A DNA stretch of 13,894 nt from Bacteroidetes bacterium UBA2234 (GTDB lineage Bacteria; Bacteroidota; Bacteroidia; NS11-12g; UBA955), in NCBI GenBank assembly GCA_002347985.1, contig DDYM01000045.1, positions 28,234 through 42,127 on the forward strand. Reading direction: 5' to 3'. A program made the translations under genes and the position numbers. Positions 12,971 through 13,894 of the stretch are shown here, piece after piece; within the stretch, counting starts at the first letter, position 1; every line of letters starts with the position of its first letter. The notes under the pieces are model-generated. The model saw only the letters and a list, made by a program, of their open reading frames with translations, ran no database searches and was not told where the DNA came from.

Positions 12971-13894
12971 CTAGTGATATATAACCACTTGTGTGGTCTG
13001 AAGTCTCTGTTTTTCCGATTTTAATACCAACCAATAAAGTCCCGATGGAATCTGGGAAACATCCATTTTGATTTGGTTTTGTCCGTTTATTGGAAATTCA
13101 ATGGGCAATTTTCTACCCGTAATGTCAATCAGATAAATGGTTGAAATTCTGTCTGCTTTTCTCAAGATTTCAAGGGATAGTTCATCACCAAAAATGGGAT
13201 TGGGATGAATGCGAAACCAATGATCATTGTTAACAAATTCCGCCAATGCAGCCGCACCAAATTCGTGCGCTCCTATATCATATTTCCCATTTACGGGAAT
13301 TGATCCACCCCAAAAATCTTGAGACCCAACACTCAGTCCAAATTCCTTAGACAAATCCAATCCTGCGTCTTTTGCAGACGAAATTGTTGTGATTTGAAAT
13401 TGGTTTAACGATGAATTTGTACTCGGGTATAACAACTTTGGGGTAGCTGTTAAACCCGTTAGCAAAGGGTCCGACTCCAAACCAACATTTGAACCATTGA
13501 TTTTTTCATTTCCCGTAGATCGAAACGCGGAGAGACTGCTATACTTTGCACCATAATAAATGTTAAAATCGCCGCCTGTACTGCAATACATATTACCTCC
13601 CCAAAAAGGGTTTTGAGGTAAAAAAGTAGATGGCACATGCACTAGATTGAGCGGTCCACTGGCACCGGATCCTGACACCTGAAAAATATTGTTATAGCAT
13701 TTCACACCCGACATATTGGTTCCATAATCTGTCATCTGAAAAGCACCGAATGTTGTGTATTTGTTCTTGGTTGAACCACTCACATACACCGTATTGTTGT
13801 AAAAATTCAATCCGTTCCATGTAGTGTTGGGTGCAGTAAAAAGAGTAACAGCACTGTTATTTGTGCGGGCATCATTGATGCTAATATTGTATCG
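12971..13894 (-). CDS. T9SS-secreted protein, probably parallel beta-helix, type A sorting domain (N-terminus outside window)
   Basis: The frame is open to the window edge with no start that fits a secretion signal, so the N-terminal part is missing; 307 residues are visible. The upstream half has N-rich strand-turn units such as LNFYNNTVYVSG and VKCYNNIFQVSG, the pattern of right-handed parallel beta-helix rungs. KYDIGAHEFG lies just before a linker, as in beta-helix proteins with 'choice-of-anchor Q'-type ends. The last 82 residues (13219 down to 12974) form a T9SS type A sorting domain: FRIHPNPIFGDELSL, then a GLYWLVLKS strand. Known: many such proteins are polysaccharide lyases or hydrolases, but others are adhesins, and the catalytic rungs would lie upstream. 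Inference: a surface or secreted carbohydrate-active or binding protein. It is convergent with fabI, with a 2-nt gap between stops. Confidence 0.8.
   Translation of the reverse strand, partial: RYNISINDARTNNSAVTLFTAPNTTWNGLNFYNNTVYVSGSTKNKYTTFGAFQMTDYGTNMSGVKCYNNIFQVSGSGASGPLNLVHVPSTFLPQNPFWGGNMYCSTGGDFNIYYGAKYSSLSAFRSTGNEKINGSNVGLESDPLLTGLTATPKLLYPSTNSSLNQFQITTISSAKDAGLDLSKEFGLSVGSQDFWGGSIPVNGKYDIGAHEFGAAALAEFVNNDHWFRIHPNPIFGDELSLEILRKADRISTIYLIDITGRKLPIEFPINGQNQIKMDVSQIPSGLYWLVLKSEKQRLQTTQVVIYH

Noticed and set aside
12984..12997. ACCAC-TTGT-GTGGT hairpin just after fabI
   Set aside because: A five-base stem inside the coding end of the T9SS gene with no adjoining T-run; likely chance.
1..13894. 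CRISPR array, tRNA/rRNA, riboswitch, insertion sequence, prophage or integration site
   Set aside because: No spaced direct repeats, no tRNA-like cloverleaf, no transposase or integrase motif, and no intergenic stretch above 160 bases that could hold one.

Overview
The window comes from a Bacteroidota chromosome. Three things support this. Two large secreted proteins end in type IX secretion (T9SS) type A sorting domains. Seven genes have the Bacteroidota -7 promoter element TAnnTTTG immediately or closely upstream of their start codons, and an eighth has it at a distance. No convincing Shine-Dalgarno sequences were noticed. The order or genus cannot be fixed from this sequence. Gene density is high, no stretch above 160 bases lacks a gene, and I found no RNA gene, CRISPR array, insertion sequence or attachment site.

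Layout, left to right. Positions 1-5310, plus strand: a LOG/TIGR00730 Rossmann-fold protein cut by the window edge; a deoxyhypusine-synthase-like enzyme; a GH53 endo-beta-1,4-galactanase lipoprotein; a ChaN/Tiki-superfamily exported protein; a KdsC-type HAD phosphatase (Kdo synthesis); and a CBS-pair protein with an ACT-like tail. Positions 5379-8963, plus strand: a Wzz-like chain-length protein, an O-antigen ligase/polymerase-type membrane protein, and an orphan DppC/OppC-type ABC permease. Positions 8948-11987, minus strand: a minimal nucleotidyltransferase (MNT) and a 902-residue T9SS cargo protein with five Cys-paired Ig-like repeats and a PKD domain. Positions 12144-12968, plus strand: FabI enoyl-ACP reductase. 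Positions 12971-13894, minus strand: the C-terminal part of a second T9SS cargo protein, probably a parallel beta-helix.

The shared theme is the cell envelope: Kdo and polysaccharide assembly (KdsC, Wzz, O-antigen ligase), fatty acid synthesis (FabI), surface or periplasmic polysaccharide degradation (GH53, possibly the beta-helix protein) and T9SS-delivered surface proteins. I see no single dedicated multi-gene system such as a defence island or a biosynthetic cluster. The most informative signal is regulatory: four genes have a -7 element 4 to 7 nt from the start codon, which predicts leaderless or nearly leaderless transcripts. In one case the stop codon of the upstream gene lies inside the promoter of the next gene. 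The most intriguing enzyme is the bacterial deoxyhypusine-synthase homologue, which keeps the catalytic lysine but has a different substrate-pocket segment.
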